Assembly (NCBI RefSeq): GCF_049671645.1
Contig: NZ_JBATVG010000023.1
Location: 248,001-312,000, forward strand
Direction of reading: 5' to 3'
Source of the DNA: Castellaniella sp049671645
Lineage (GTDB): Bacteria; Pseudomonadota; Gammaproteobacteria; Burkholderiales; Burkholderiaceae_B
DNA: 64,000 nt
Of this stretch, positions 46,355 through 55,206 are shown one piece after another. Both the position numbers and the translations under genes were made by a program. The notes under the pieces are model-generated. The model was not told where the DNA came from. It saw nothing but the letters and a program-made list of their open reading frames with translations, and did no database searches. Numbering within the stretch: position 1 is the first letter of the stretch; each line of letters begins with the position of its first letter.

Positions 46355-46444
46355 GCACAGCCTCTATCGTGAATAAGAAGGAGCAGGATGCAGGAATCGG
46401 CCCGGACAGGCAATTTTGTTTTGCCAAACAAGGCCTTTTGGAGA

Positions 46445-47356
46445 TCAGTCGGGTGTGTCGTCCTGCGCGTCCCCGACCAGCAAATCAACCAGTTCCTGCG
46501 CGAAGACCGGCAATTCCCCCGCCTCGCGCCAGCAGATGTGCAGCTTGCGCAGCGACCATTCGTCGGTCAGCGCGACGATCCGGATCGGCAAGGTCTGCGC
46601 ATAGCGCAAGGCGGCGGATTGCGGAATCACGCCGATGCCCACCCGCGCCGCGATCAGGCGGCACACGGCCTCGAAATTGCCGACCTCGACCCGGAACTTC
46701 AAGATGCGGCCCAGATCTTCGGCCGCCTTGAGCAAAAACGAGTGAATGGCGCTGGATTCAAACAGGCTGATGAAGTTATCGTCCAACGTCTGCTCGAACG
46801 CGCAGGCGGCCTGGCCGGCCAGGGGATGGTCCGGATAGGTGACCAGCACCAGCCGGTCGCTGCGATACGGCAGATAGCGGATACCCGCCCCGCCGCTGCC
46901 CTGGGCCGTGATGCCGATGTCCGCCACCCCGTCTGCCACGGCCTTGACGACCTGATAACTGAGGCGTTCGCGCAATTCGACGTTGACGTCGGGGTGGCTG
47001 ACCAGGTAGCGGCCCAGCACGGCGGGGATGAATTCATTCATGGCCGTCGTGTTGGCGTAGACCCGGACCCGTCCCTTGACGCCTTTGGCATATTCCTGGA
47101 TCTCGCCGCGCAGATGTTCGAGCTGGCGCAGCACTGTGCGGGCATGCTTGACGAATACCTCTCCGGACGGTGTCAAGGTCACCCCCTGGCTGCCGCGATA
47201 CAACAGGTCCGTGCCCAGGGCCTCTTCCAGGCTCTTGACCCGGTTGCTGGCGGCCGGCAGCGACAGGAATGTGCGCTCCGCGCCCTTGGTCAGGCTCTGG
47301 GCGCCGGCCACGTTGACCATGAGCTGCATGTCGGTGAGGTCAAAGCGTGTCGCCAT
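46445..47356 (-). CDS. LysR-family regulator
   Basis: A 303-residue LysR protein. The N-terminus is unusual (MATRFDLTDMQLMVNVAGAQ then SLTKGAERTFLSLPAASNRV) but aligns with the family helix-turn-helix. It is upstream of the acyl-CoA dehydrogenase cluster in the same direction and divergent from the MmgE/PrpD gene across 169 bp, so it may control either. The ATG at 47356 is used; a longer frame to 47545 runs into the neighbour's leader. Confidence 0.9.
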   Translation of the reverse strand: MATRFDLTDMQLMVNVAGAQSLTKGAERTFLSLPAASNRVKSLEEALGTDLLYRGSQGVTLTPSGEVFVKHARTVLRQLEHLRGEIQEYAKGVKGRVRVYANTTAMNEFIPAVLGRYLVSHPDVNVELRERLSYQVVKAVADGVADIGITAQGSGGAGIRYLPYRSDRLVLVTYPDHPLAGQAACAFEQTLDDNFISLFESSAIHSFLLKAAEDLGRILKFRVEVGNFEAVCRLIAARVGIGVIPQSAALRYAQTLPIRIVALTDEWSLRKLHICWREAGELPVFAQELVDLLVGDAQDDTPD

Positions 47357-47376
47357 GGAATGCCGATCCCTTATGG

Positions 47377-47401
47377 TTTGATGAAGCCAGTCTTCAGCAA
47401 A
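47377..47401. promoter_or_regulatory. Imperfect 25-bp dyad between LysR and MmgE/PrpD genes
   Basis: TTTGATGAAG and CTTCAGCAAA form inverted arms (nine of ten pairs) around CCAGT. It is 21 bp upstream of the LysR start in the shared divergent region, a typical place for LysR autocontrol. Confidence 0.45.
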
Positions 47402-47525
47402 CAATAATAGGCAAAAAATTCCCCATGAAGCAAAGTCACTCTTGAAAAAGCCCCGCCGCGCCGACCGCGGGCGCCTGCCGGCAAGGCCGGCCTCCCCTTC
47501 CATCCATGCGTCCTTCAGGAAAACC

Positions 47526-48902
47526 ATGTCCCACCCCAGCGCCATCCTGACCCGATTCCTCGCGGATCTCCGCTACGAACATATCCCGGCCCCCGTGCTG
47601 CGACGCGCCGAAGACCTGCTGCTGGACTGCCTGGGTTCCATGCTGGCCGGGTCGGGCGCGCGCGCGGTCCAGGCCATCGCGCACTACGGACAGGCCATGG
47701 GGCCGCAGCAAGGGCCAGCGGAAAACCTGGTCACGCGCAGCGGCACCAGCCCTGTCTTCGCCGCCATGAGCAATGCCGCCGCCGCCCATATGGTCGAACA
47801 GGACGACGTCCACAACGGATCGGTCTTCCACCCGGCCGCCGTCGTCATGCCGCCGGCCATGGCGCTTGCGCAGGCCCAGGGCGCCTCGGGGCGCGATTTG
47901 CTGACGGCCATCGTGGCCGGCTACGAAGCCGGCATCCGCATCGGCGAATTCCTGGGCCGCAGCCACTACACCATTTTTCACACGACCGGCACGGCCGGGG
48001 CGCCGGCAGCCGCCATGGCCGCCGGTAAACTGCTGGGGCTGGATGCCGCACGGATGCTGCATGCCCTGGGATCTGCCGGCACCCAGGCGGCGGGCCTGTG
48101 GGAATTCCTGCGCGACGGCGCGGATTCCAAGCAATTGCACACGGCGCGCGCCGCCGCCAACGGCCTGATGTCCGCCTGGCTGGCCGCGCAAGGCTTCACC
48201 GGCGCCAGCCGCATCCTGGAAGGGCCCCAGGGGATGGCGGCGGGCATGTCCCGCGACGCCGACCCGGCCCGCCTGACCGACGGCCTGGGGTCGCGCTGGG
48301 CGCTGCTGGAAACCTCCTTCAAATACCATGCGTCCTGCCGCCACACCCATCCCGCAGCCGATGCGCTGTTGTCCGTCGTGCAGGCGCATGACCTGGGCAT
48401 CGCCGACATCAGCCGGGTGACGGCCCACGTCCACCAGGGCGCCATCGACGTCCTGGGGCCTGTCGTGAACCCGACGACCGTGCATCAATCCAAGTTCTCC
48501 ATGGGCACGGTGCTGGGCCTGATCGCCAAGCACCGGAAAGCAGGTCTGCAGGAATTCGACGACGCCCCCGCCGATCCGGACATCGCGGATTTCCGCGCCC
48601 GCGTCGCCATGCAGCTGGATCCGGAGGTGGATGGCGCCTATCCGCGCCGCTGGATCGGAAAAGTCACCGTCACGACCCGCCAGGGCCAGACGCTGCACGG
48701 CCGCGTCGACACCCCCAAGGGCGACCCGGACAATACCTTGAGCCGTCCCGAGATCGAGGACAAGGTCCGCCGCCTGGGGAGTTATCATGATGCGGCTGGC
48801 GACACGGATCTGGATGCGCTGATCGGCCGGGTCTGGGGCCTGGCCGATACGGCGCGGGTGGGAGACTTCTGCTCCCGGATCACGCAGCCTGCGCACCCCT
48901 GA
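47526..48902 (+). CDS. MmgE/PrpD family protein
   Basis: A 458-residue protein of the 2-methylcitrate dehydratase/cis-aconitate decarboxylase family: LLLDCLGSMLAGSGARAVQA, EQDDVHNGSVFHPAAVVMPPAMALA, and GYEAGIRIGEFLG and SFKYHASCRHTHPAADAL. The histidine-rich HASCRHTHP segment is part of the active site in the family. The substrate could be 2-methylcitrate, cis-aconitate or another tricarboxylate; no methylcitrate synthase gene is adjacent. Followed 27 bp later by an MFS gene on the same strand. Confidence 0.9.
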   Translation: MSHPSAILTRFLADLRYEHIPAPVLRRAEDLLLDCLGSMLAGSGARAVQAIAHYGQAMGPQQGPAENLVTRSGTSPVFAAMSNAAAAHMVEQDDVHNGSVFHPAAVVMPPAMALAQAQGASGRDLLTAIVAGYEAGIRIGEFLGRSHYTIFHTTGTAGAPAAAMAAGKLLGLDAARMLHALGSAGTQAAGLWEFLRDGADSKQLHTARAAANGLMSAWLAAQGFTGASRILEGPQGMAAGMSRDADPARLTDGLGSRWALLETSFKYHASCRHTHPAADALLSVVQAHDLGIADISRVTAHVHQGAIDVLGPVVNPTTVHQSKFSMGTVLGLIAKHRKAGLQEFDDAPADPDIADFRARVAMQLDPEVDGAYPRRWIGKVTVTTRQGQTLHGRVDTPKGDPDNTLSRPEIEDKVRRLGSYHDAAGDTDLDALIGRVWGLADTARVGDFCSRITQPAHP

Positions 48903-48929
48903 CGGCATCACGATCCCATACGACCCATT

Positions 48930-50153
48930 GTGCTTTCCGCGACTGATCCAGCCTCCCCGCCACCCGTCTCGTCCGCGCTGACGCTGGCCGCCACCCTGAC
49001 CATCCAGTCGCTGGTGTCCATGTCCTTGTTGACCTTGCCGGCCATCGCCCCGGTCATCGCGGACGTGCTGCGCGTCCCGGCGGCCTATGTCGGCGTCTAC
49101 GTGGCCCTGGCCTATCTGGGCGCCATGGCCGCGAGCCTGCTGTCCGGGTCCGCCACCCGACGCTACGGCGCCATCCGCGCCAGCCAGGCCGGCATGGTGA
49201 TCTGCGCGCTGGGCCTGCTTCTGTGCACGATCGCCTCGGTGCCGGTCATGGCCGTCGGCGCCCTGCTGGTCGGGCTGGGCTACGGCCCCATCACGCCGGC
49301 CAGTTCGCACCTGCTGGCCCGCACCACGCCGGCCCACCGCATGTCCTTCGTCTTTTCGATCAAGCAGACGGGCGTTCCCCTGGGCGGCGTGCTGGCCGGC
49401 CTGATCGTGCCGGGCCTGGCCCAGTGGACTGGCTGGCAGGCCGCCTTCACGATCGTCGCCGCCGCCAACCTGCTCTGCGCGCTGGCGATCCAGCCCCTGC
49501 GACCGGCGCTGGACGCCGACCAGAACCCCCGGCAGAAGCTGTCCGCCGGCAACGGCCTGATCGGACCGCTGAAACTGGTCTTCAGCCAGCGCAGCCTGGC
49601 GGTGCTGGCCGGCGTCTCGTTCCTGTTTTCCATCGCCCAATTGTCCCTGACTTCGTATCTGGTCACCTTCCTGAACCACGACCTGGGAATGGATCTGATC
49701 GCGGCCGGCTTCATCCTGGCGGTTTCGCAGGCCGCCGGGGTCGGCGGCCGCCTGCTGTGGGGCTATCTGTCGGATCACTACTTCGGTCCGGTCAGGACCC
49801 TGGGCGGCCTGTCCGCCTTGATCGCCCTGTGCGCCCTGTGCATCCCGCTGCTGCAGACGATCGACTCGAACATCATCGTGCTGGTCGTGCTGTGCCTGTT
49901 CGGCGGCAGCGCCATCGGCTGGAACGGCGTGTACCTGGCCGAAGTCGCCCGCCAGGCCCCGGCCGGCCAGGCCAGCGTCGCCACCGGCGGCACCCTGGCG
50001 ATGACGTTCCTGGGCGTGGTGGTCGGGCCGCCGATCTTCGGCTGGATCGCATCGCTGTCGGGCAGCTACGGATTCGCCTATGCCACGCTGATGGCGCCGG
50101 CGGGCATCTGCCTGATGCTGCTATGGCGGTATCGGGCGGCGTTCGCGCGCTAG
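48930..50153 (+). CDS. MFS transporter
   Basis: A 407-residue transporter with twelve helices. MFS loop motifs are visible in SGSATRRYGAIRASQAG and WGYLSDHYFGPVRTLGG. It starts with a GTG at 48930 (a TTG overlaps it), 27 bp after the MmgE/PrpD stop, so the two are probably one operon and the transporter may import the PrpD-family substrate. There is no sign of a drug-efflux motif C that I can point to. Confidence 0.85.
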   Translation: MLSATDPASPPPVSSALTLAATLTIQSLVSMSLLTLPAIAPVIADVLRVPAAYVGVYVALAYLGAMAASLLSGSATRRYGAIRASQAGMVICALGLLLCTIASVPVMAVGALLVGLGYGPITPASSHLLARTTPAHRMSFVFSIKQTGVPLGGVLAGLIVPGLAQWTGWQAAFTIVAAANLLCALAIQPLRPALDADQNPRQKLSAGNGLIGPLKLVFSQRSLAVLAGVSFLFSIAQLSLTSYLVTFLNHDLGMDLIAAGFILAVSQAAGVGGRLLWGYLSDHYFGPVRTLGGLSALIALCALCIPLLQTIDSNIIVLVVLCLFGGSAIGWNGVYLAEVARQAPAGQASVATGGTLAMTFLGVVVGPPIFGWIASLSGSYGFAYATLMAPAGICLMLLWRYRAAFAR

Positions 50154-50181
50154 CTGCGCAAGCCCTGCGGCATCGCCGGCC

Positions 50182-51117
50182 TCATACCACGCCCGATGCC
50201 GCCTCTCCGATCTCGTCGCCCGGATCGCGCCCCATGGTCTCGCCCAGATAATCCAGGAACGAACGCACGGCCGGCGACATGCCGCGACGCGACAGATACG
50301 CGGCATGCACGATGCCCGAGGGCAAGGACCACCCGGGCAGGACGGATTCCAGACGGCCCTGCGCGATGTCCTCGCGGCACATGTAGTCGGGAATGACCCC
50401 GATGCCGACGCCCCCCTTGATCGCATACAGCAGCGACAACAAGTCGTCCACGATGCATGCGGCGCGGCACACCGCCTGGCATTGCGCCCCCTGCGGCCCG
50501 GCCAGGGAAAAATGAATCTTGCCCGCCTGCGCGGACATCCCTGCCGCATCGAAGCGCTCCAGGTCGGCGGGATGAGCCGGCCTTCCAAGGCGGTGCAGCA
50601 GTTCGGGGCTGGCGACCAGCAGGCCGTGGCTCAGGCCCAGCCGCTTGATGATGGCGCTGCCGCTGTCATCCAGGGTTTGGCGCACCCGCAAGGCGACGTC
50701 CACGCGTTCGCTGACCAGATCGACCACGCGATTGCTGACTTCGAGTTCCAGCCTGACCAGCGGATGACGCTTCAGGTAGGCCGGGATCAGGGGCGCAATC
50801 ACCGACTGCGCGAGCGTGACGGGGCAGGACACCCGCAGGGGGCCGCGCGGTTCGGCCAGGATCCGGGAGATTTCCGCGTGCGCCTGATCGGCCTCTTCCC
50901 GCACGGCGATACAGTGACGGACGTATTGCTCGCCCGCCAGCGTCAGGGATAGCTTGCGCGTCGTGCGATTCAGAAGTCGCACGCCCAGTTCGGTCTCCAG
51001 CCGCGCAATTCGTCTCGACAGGCGCGAGGTCGGCAGATCCAGCGCGCGGGCCGCGCCCACAAAGCTGCCATGCTCCACGACTTCCGCAAAGTACCTCATG
51101 TCGTTCAAGTCTTGCAT
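50182..51117 (-). CDS. LysR-family regulator, probable regulator of azoR
   Basis: A 311-residue LysR protein (MRYFAEVVEHGSFVGAARAL, DLPTSRLSRRIARLETELG). The family branch resembles CrgA/DsdC-like regulators of quinone or oxidoreductase genes. It is divergent from azoR across a 127-bp gap and thus the likely redox- or quinone-responsive controller of that gene. Convergent with the MFS gene. Confidence 0.9.
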   Translation of the reverse strand: MQDLNDMRYFAEVVEHGSFVGAARALDLPTSRLSRRIARLETELGVRLLNRTTRKLSLTLAGEQYVRHCIAVREEADQAHAEISRILAEPRGPLRVSCPVTLAQSVIAPLIPAYLKRHPLVRLELEVSNRVVDLVSERVDVALRVRQTLDDSGSAIIKRLGLSHGLLVASPELLHRLGRPAHPADLERFDAAGMSAQAGKIHFSLAGPQGAQCQAVCRAACIVDDLLSLLYAIKGGVGIGVIPDYMCREDIAQGRLESVLPGWSLPSGIVHAAYLSRRGMSPAVRSFLDYLGETMGRDPGDEIGEAASGVV

Positions 51118-51153
51118 GGTGGATTAGCCTCAAAAATAGAATGCTGTAGCTCA

Positions 51154-51170
51154 CGATAGGCATATTATCG
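51154..51170. promoter_or_regulatory. Dyad between LysR and azoR
   Basis: CGATA-N7-TATCG is a short perfect dyad near the LysR side of the divergent gap. It could be part of a LysR operator, but the T-N11-A spacing is not met. Confidence 0.35.
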
Positions 51171-51244
51171 CTTTCGCATTCATAATGGAAAATAACGTCT
51201 ATCGAAGGTTTCCTTTCCGGACCTCATTCAGACAAGGTATTTCC

Positions 51245-51853
51245 ATGAAACTGCTGCACATCGACTCCAGCATCACCGGCTCCGATTCCATCTCACGCCG
51301 CCTGTCCCACGAGATCGTGGCGCAACAGCGGGCCGCGCACCCCGACCTGCAGGTCGCCTATCTGGATCTGGCCGCCCAGGCGCCCCAGCCGCTATCGTTG
51401 AATGCCCTTGGCTTCCGGATGCCGGGTCAGGCTGACGCGGCTACCGAGGCCCAGCGCCTGGAAAACGAGGTGTCCGAAGCGCTGGTCAGCCAGTTGCTCG
51501 CAACCGATATCGTCGTCATCGGCGCGCCGATGTACAACTTCACGATTCCCGCCCAGCTCAAGTCCTGGCTGGATCGCGTGGCCCAGGCCGGCCGCACGTT
51601 CAAATACACCGAAAGCGGCCCGGTGGGCCTGCTGGGCGACAAGACGGTGATCCTGGCGCTGAGCCGAGGCGGCATCTATTCCGCGAACCCGGCCATGGAG
51701 CACCAGGAAAGCTATCTGAAATCGATCTTCGGTTTCATGGGCGTCAGCGACATCCGCGTGGTGCGCGCCGAAGGGCTGAACATGGGCCCCGAACACCGCG
51801 AACGCGGCCTGGCCCAGGCCCAGGCGGATATCGAGGCGCTGCTGGCCGCCTGA
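51245..51853 (+). CDS. azoR: FMN-dependent NADH:quinone/azo oxidoreductase
   Basis: A 202-residue flavodoxin-fold AzoR. It reduces quinones and azo dyes with NADH. Typical motifs: MKLLHIDSSITGSDSISRRL, APMYNFTIPAQLKSWLDRV, and LALSRGGIYS. The start at 51245 follows AAGGTATTTCC; an ATG at 51185 would add 20 residues lacking family support. Divergent from a LysR gene. Confidence 0.93.
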   Translation: MKLLHIDSSITGSDSISRRLSHEIVAQQRAAHPDLQVAYLDLAAQAPQPLSLNALGFRMPGQADAATEAQRLENEVSEALVSQLLATDIVVIGAPMYNFTIPAQLKSWLDRVAQAGRTFKYTESGPVGLLGDKTVILALSRGGIYSANPAMEHQESYLKSIFGFMGVSDIRVVRAEGLNMGPEHRERGLAQAQADIEALLAA

Positions 51854-51885
51854 TCATTCAGGCCGGCCGTCAAGATACAGAGCGA

Positions 51886-51914
51886 AGGATGGTGCGACGC
51901 AACCGCGCCATCCT
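51886..51914. terminator. Hairpin between the convergent azoR and IclR genes
   Basis: AGGATGGTGCG and CGCGCCATCCT form an 11-bp stem (one G-U pair) around ACGCAAC. No T run follows, so a factor-independent role is not certain. It lies 33 bp after the azoR stop. Confidence 0.45.
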
Positions 51915-51981
51915 GGGGACACGCCCCATCCGCTACCGCCCGGTCAGCGCGGCGGATCGCTGATCCGCGGCAGCGGTACGT

Positions 51982-52782
51982 TCAATCGTCGACCATGCGC
52001 ATCGCATTCGTCAGCGAACGCGCGCAAGCCAGAAGCGCGGGAACCATTTTTTCTTCCGCTTCGAGCCGTCCCCAGCGGCTGGTCGGCGCGACTACATGCA
52101 CGGCGGCGACAGGCCGCCCCTCGTTATTCAGGACAGGGGCCGCCAGCGTCATGTCGCCCAGGAAAAGCTCCTCCTGATTGACCGCATAACCCCGCGCGCG
52201 CGCCGCACGCAAAATATCCATCAGCGCTTCCACATCCGTGCACGTATGGACTGTGTGCGCCCGGATCGACTGCCGGCCGATGACACCACGAGCCTCGTCC
52301 TCGGGCAGGGCGCTCAGGATGGCCCGTCCGGAACCTGTGCAGTACATGGGAATCCGGCTGCCGGTTGGCATATGGATGGGTATGTAGCGGGCACTGACAA
52401 AGCGGGCGATATAGACCATTTCCCCGTCGTCCGGCTCGGTCAGGCAGACCGTCTCCTGGGTGACATTGGAAAGCTCTATCAAAAAGGGAATGGCAATACC
52501 GATCAGGGGGTGCAGACTGAGATAGTCGAAGCCCAACTGAAGCGACCGCACCGTCAACTGGTAGCGGCGTGTCTTGCTGTGTGTGCGCAAATATCCCAGT
52601 TGCTGCAACGTATACACCATCCGTTGCGCGGAACTGCGATTGATCCCCACCGCATCGGCGATTTCTCCAATGGTCATCGTCCTTCGCGTCGGTCCGAAGG
52701 CGCGCAAGACGGCCAGTCCCTTTTCCAAGGATTGATTGAACAGCCTGTCGGCGACCGATTTTTCATGCATGAGCCAGGACAC
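51982..52782 (-). CDS. IclR-family transcriptional regulator
   Basis: A 266-residue IclR regulator. Winged helix-turn-helix at about 17-78 (SLEKGLAVLRAFGPTRRTMTIG, GINRSSAQRMVYTLQQLGYL) followed by the GAF-like effector domain (YCTGSGRAILSALPEDEARG, RARGYAVNQEELFLGDMTLAAPV). The start is a GTG at 52782 or an ATG at 52770. It is divergent from the ABC importer/FAD oxidoreductase operon and probably controls it. Confidence 0.9.
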   Translation of the reverse strand: MSWLMHEKSVADRLFNQSLEKGLAVLRAFGPTRRTMTIGEIADAVGINRSSAQRMVYTLQQLGYLRTHSKTRRYQLTVRSLQLGFDYLSLHPLIGIAIPFLIELSNVTQETVCLTEPDDGEMVYIARFVSARYIPIHMPTGSRIPMYCTGSGRAILSALPEDEARGVIGRQSIRAHTVHTCTDVEALMDILRAARARGYAVNQEELFLGDMTLAAPVLNNEGRPVAAVHVVAPTSRWGRLEAEEKMVPALLACARSLTNAMRMVDD

Positions 52783-52826
52783 CTATCTCCAATTACGGGT
52801 ATGAGTATAGCTTTTCGTCTTTAATA

Positions 52827-52841
52827 AATCGCTATGCGATT
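52827..52841. promoter_or_regulatory. Palindrome in the IclR/ABC divergent region, candidate IclR operator
   Basis: AATCGC-TAT-GCGATT is a perfect 15-bp palindrome 45-60 bp from the IclR start. A second, weaker 12-bp dyad TGGTTAATACCA is at 52858-52869. The 231-bp region (52783-53013) is AT-rich near these sites, consistent with promoters for both directions. IclR proteins bind palindromes of this length. Confidence 0.5.
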
Positions 52842-53013
52842 ACATAAATGTGATTAGTGGTTAATACCAATTCATAAGCGATCTGCCACACACTATCTTT
52901 GAACCGAGGTCAGCCCGGCTACGGGTCGCACAACAGCTAGGCTGTGTCACAACAGAACGCCGCCCATCCGCATGCATGCTCCGGGTACGCGCTCATACTC
53001 GGAGTACATACCG

Positions 53014-53778
53014 ATGACCAGAACGACACCCTTTCTCCAGTTCGCAGTCGCATCCCTCTGCATCACCGCCGGCCTGCTGATCGCCCCCGTCAGTGCGGAA
53101 ACACTCAAGGTGGGCGCTACCTCGACGGGCATCCCATTCACATTTCTCAACGTCAAGACCGGACAGATCGAAGGCATGATGGTCGATGTCGCCGATGCCG
53201 TGGCAAAAGTCTCAGGCAATCAGGCCGAGATCAAGCAAACGGTATTCTCCGCGCTCATTCCTTCGCTGACCACCAAGAAAATCGATTTCATTTCCGCAGC
53301 CATGATCCAGACGCCGGCCCGAGCAGAAGTGGTCGACTTCACGGACTCCGTCTATGACAAGTACGGAGACGGACTCATCGTCAAACAGGGAGAAACCGCA
53401 GACATCAAGTCGCTGGACGACCTGCAAGGGAAAACACTGGGTGTGCAGGCAGGCACCGTCTACTACAACATCGCCACCAAAAAGGGCGGCTTCAAGGCTA
53501 TCCGAACCTATGATTCGATCGCGGACATGGCTCGCGACCTGGCGTTGGGGCGTATCGACGCGGGGCTCGGCGACAAACCGATCATGGCCTACCAGATCAA
53601 GACCGGAAATCTCAAAGGAGTCGAACTGGCGCCGCACTACGCATCCATCCAGGTGGGCCACATCAGTCTGGTGGTTCGCAAAGGCGACACCAAGCTGCTC
53701 AACACCCTGAATGCCGCGATCGCCAAGATCAAGGCCAATGGCGAGCTGGACAAGATCATCGCCAAATGGGGTATCTGA
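53014..53778 (+). CDS. Amino-acid-type ABC transporter binding protein
   Basis: A 254-residue family 3 solute-binding protein with a signal peptide at 1-28 (PVSA cleavage). Core motifs: VGATSTGIPFTFLNVKTGQIEGMMVDVADAV, LIPSLTTKKIDFISAAMIQTPAR, GKTLGVQAGTVYYN and LALGRIDAGLGDKP. Ligands are polar amino acids or amines. The ATG at 53014 follows GGAG nine bases upstream; an in-frame ATG at 52972 is less likely. First gene of a four-gene operon. Confidence 0.92.
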   Translation: MTRTTPFLQFAVASLCITAGLLIAPVSAETLKVGATSTGIPFTFLNVKTGQIEGMMVDVADAVAKVSGNQAEIKQTVFSALIPSLTTKKIDFISAAMIQTPARAEVVDFTDSVYDKYGDGLIVKQGETADIKSLDDLQGKTLGVQAGTVYYNIATKKGGFKAIRTYDSIADMARDLALGRIDAGLGDKPIMAYQIKTGNLKGVELAPHYASIQVGHISLVVRKGDTKLLNTLNAAIAKIKANGELDKIIAKWGI

Positions 53779-53795
53779 GCCTGTAAGGAGGCGGT

Positions 53796-54461
53796 ATGGA
53801 CGAAGCAGTGCTCCACGTGCGCGAATTCCTGCCCATCCTGCTGGAAGGCGCAATCATCACCATCCAGATCACGATCCTGTCGTTCCTGCTCAGCAGCGTG
53901 ATCGGCTTGGTCATGGCGCTGCTTCGTGTCAGCCATATCGCCGCGCTGCGCGCGATCGCAAAGACCTACATCAACATCATCCGCGGGCTGCCCATCATTG
54001 TGCAGCTCTTCTACATCTACTTCGTCCTGCCGGATTTCAACATCGAGCTCAGCGCATTCCAGTCGGGTGTCATCGGGCTCGGCATTGCCTACAGCGCCTA
54101 CCAGGCCGAAAACTTCCGGGCCGGGATCGAGGCCGTCGACCCGGGTCAGCGAGAGGCTGCGCAAGCGATCGGCATGCGGATGCCGCTCATGATGCGCCGA
54201 GTCATCCTGCCTCAGGCATTCAAGATCGCGCTTCCCCCCTACGGAAATATCCTCGTCATGATGTTGAAGGACTCCTCCCTGGTCTCGACCATCACCGTGG
54301 CGGAACTGACCCGCCAGGGGCAGCTGATCGCAACCTCCACCTTCCAGAACACCACTGTCTACACCATGGTCGCCATCATGTACCTGATCCTGAGTCTGCC
54401 GCTGGTCTGGGTGCTCAACCGCATCGAGGCGCGCCTCAAGACGAGGAAGGCCCATGATTGA
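53796..54461 (+). CDS. Amino-acid-type ABC transporter permease
   Basis: A 221-residue HisM-type permease with about five helices and the EAA loop REAAQAIGMRMPLMMRRVILPQAFK. It lies 17 bp after the binding-protein gene with an AAGGAGG ribosome site, and its end overlaps the ATPase start by 8 bp. It is the only permease gene in the operon, so it should form a homodimer. Confidence 0.93.
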   Translation: MDEAVLHVREFLPILLEGAIITIQITILSFLLSSVIGLVMALLRVSHIAALRAIAKTYINIIRGLPIIVQLFYIYFVLPDFNIELSAFQSGVIGLGIAYSAYQAENFRAGIEAVDPGQREAAQAIGMRMPLMMRRVILPQAFKIALPPYGNILVMMLKDSSLVSTITVAELTRQGQLIATSTFQNTTVYTMVAIMYLILSLPLVWVLNRIEARLKTRKAHD

Positions 54462-55206
54462 AGTCTCCAATCTTCAAAAATCCTTCGGCGATCATGCCGT
54501 CCTCAAGGGCGTCTCGCTCAGTGTGGAGCCCGGCGAGGTGGTCTGTCTGATCGGCCCTTCGGGGTCCGGAAAATCCACGATCCTGCGCTGCCTGAACGGA
54601 CTCGAATCCTACGACGGGGGAGAAGTCCGCATCTCCGGCCGCCTCGTCGACCAGTCCTCCAAAGACATCCACAGCATCCGCGCGTCACTTGGGATGGTGT
54701 TCCAGCGCTTCAACCTGTTCAACCATCGGACCGTCATGCAGAACATCATCGAAGGCCCGGTGTACGTCAAACACGAGACCGTCGACCAAGCCCGTTCCAG
54801 GGCTGCCGCGCTGCTGGACAGAGTCGGCCTGAAAGGCCGGGAAGATGCGTATCCGACCGAACTGTCGGGCGGGCAACAACAGCGGGTCGCCATTGCCCGC
54901 GCGCTGGCGATGCAGCCCGATGCCATGCTGTTTGATGAACCCACCTCCGCCCTCGACCCGGAACTGGTGGGCGACGTGCTGCACGTCATGCGCGACCTCG
55001 CCGAGGAAGGCATGACGATGGTGGTCGTCACGCACGAAATGGGCTTTGCTCGCGAAGTATCCGACAGAGTCTGCTTCCTGTATGACGGCCGCATCCTGGA
55101 GGAAGGACCATCCAAGCAGGTCCTGGGACACCCGGAGAACCCCCGCACACAGGACTTCCTGAAGCGGGTCCTGCACCCCGATGCCCAGGGAGAGGACGCA
55201 TCATGA
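54454..55206 (+). CDS. Amino-acid-type ABC transporter ATP-binding protein (GlnQ/HisP-like)
   Basis: A 250-residue ATPase with Walker A GPSGSGKS (about 34-41), signature LSGGQQQR, Walker B MLFDEPTSALDPE and the H-loop VVVTHEM. The MVFQRFNLFNHRTVMQNI segment is typical of polar amino acid importers. Its stop overlaps the ATG of the FAD oxidoreductase (ATGA), tying uptake and oxidation in one message. Confidence 0.95.
   Translation: MIEVSNLQKSFGDHAVLKGVSLSVEPGEVVCLIGPSGSGKSTILRCLNGLESYDGGEVRISGRLVDQSSKDIHSIRASLGMVFQRFNLFNHRTVMQNIIEGPVYVKHETVDQARSRAAALLDRVGLKGREDAYPTELSGGQQQRVAIARALAMQPDAMLFDEPTSALDPELVGDVLHVMRDLAEEGMTMVVVTHEMGFAREVSDRVCFLYDGRILEEGPSKQVLGHPENPRTQDFLKRVLHPDAQGEDAS

Noticed and set aside
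47436..49778. 780-residue open frame on the minus strand
   Set aside because: It spans the mirror image of two well-recognised genes (MmgE/PrpD and MFS) and has shadow-type composition.
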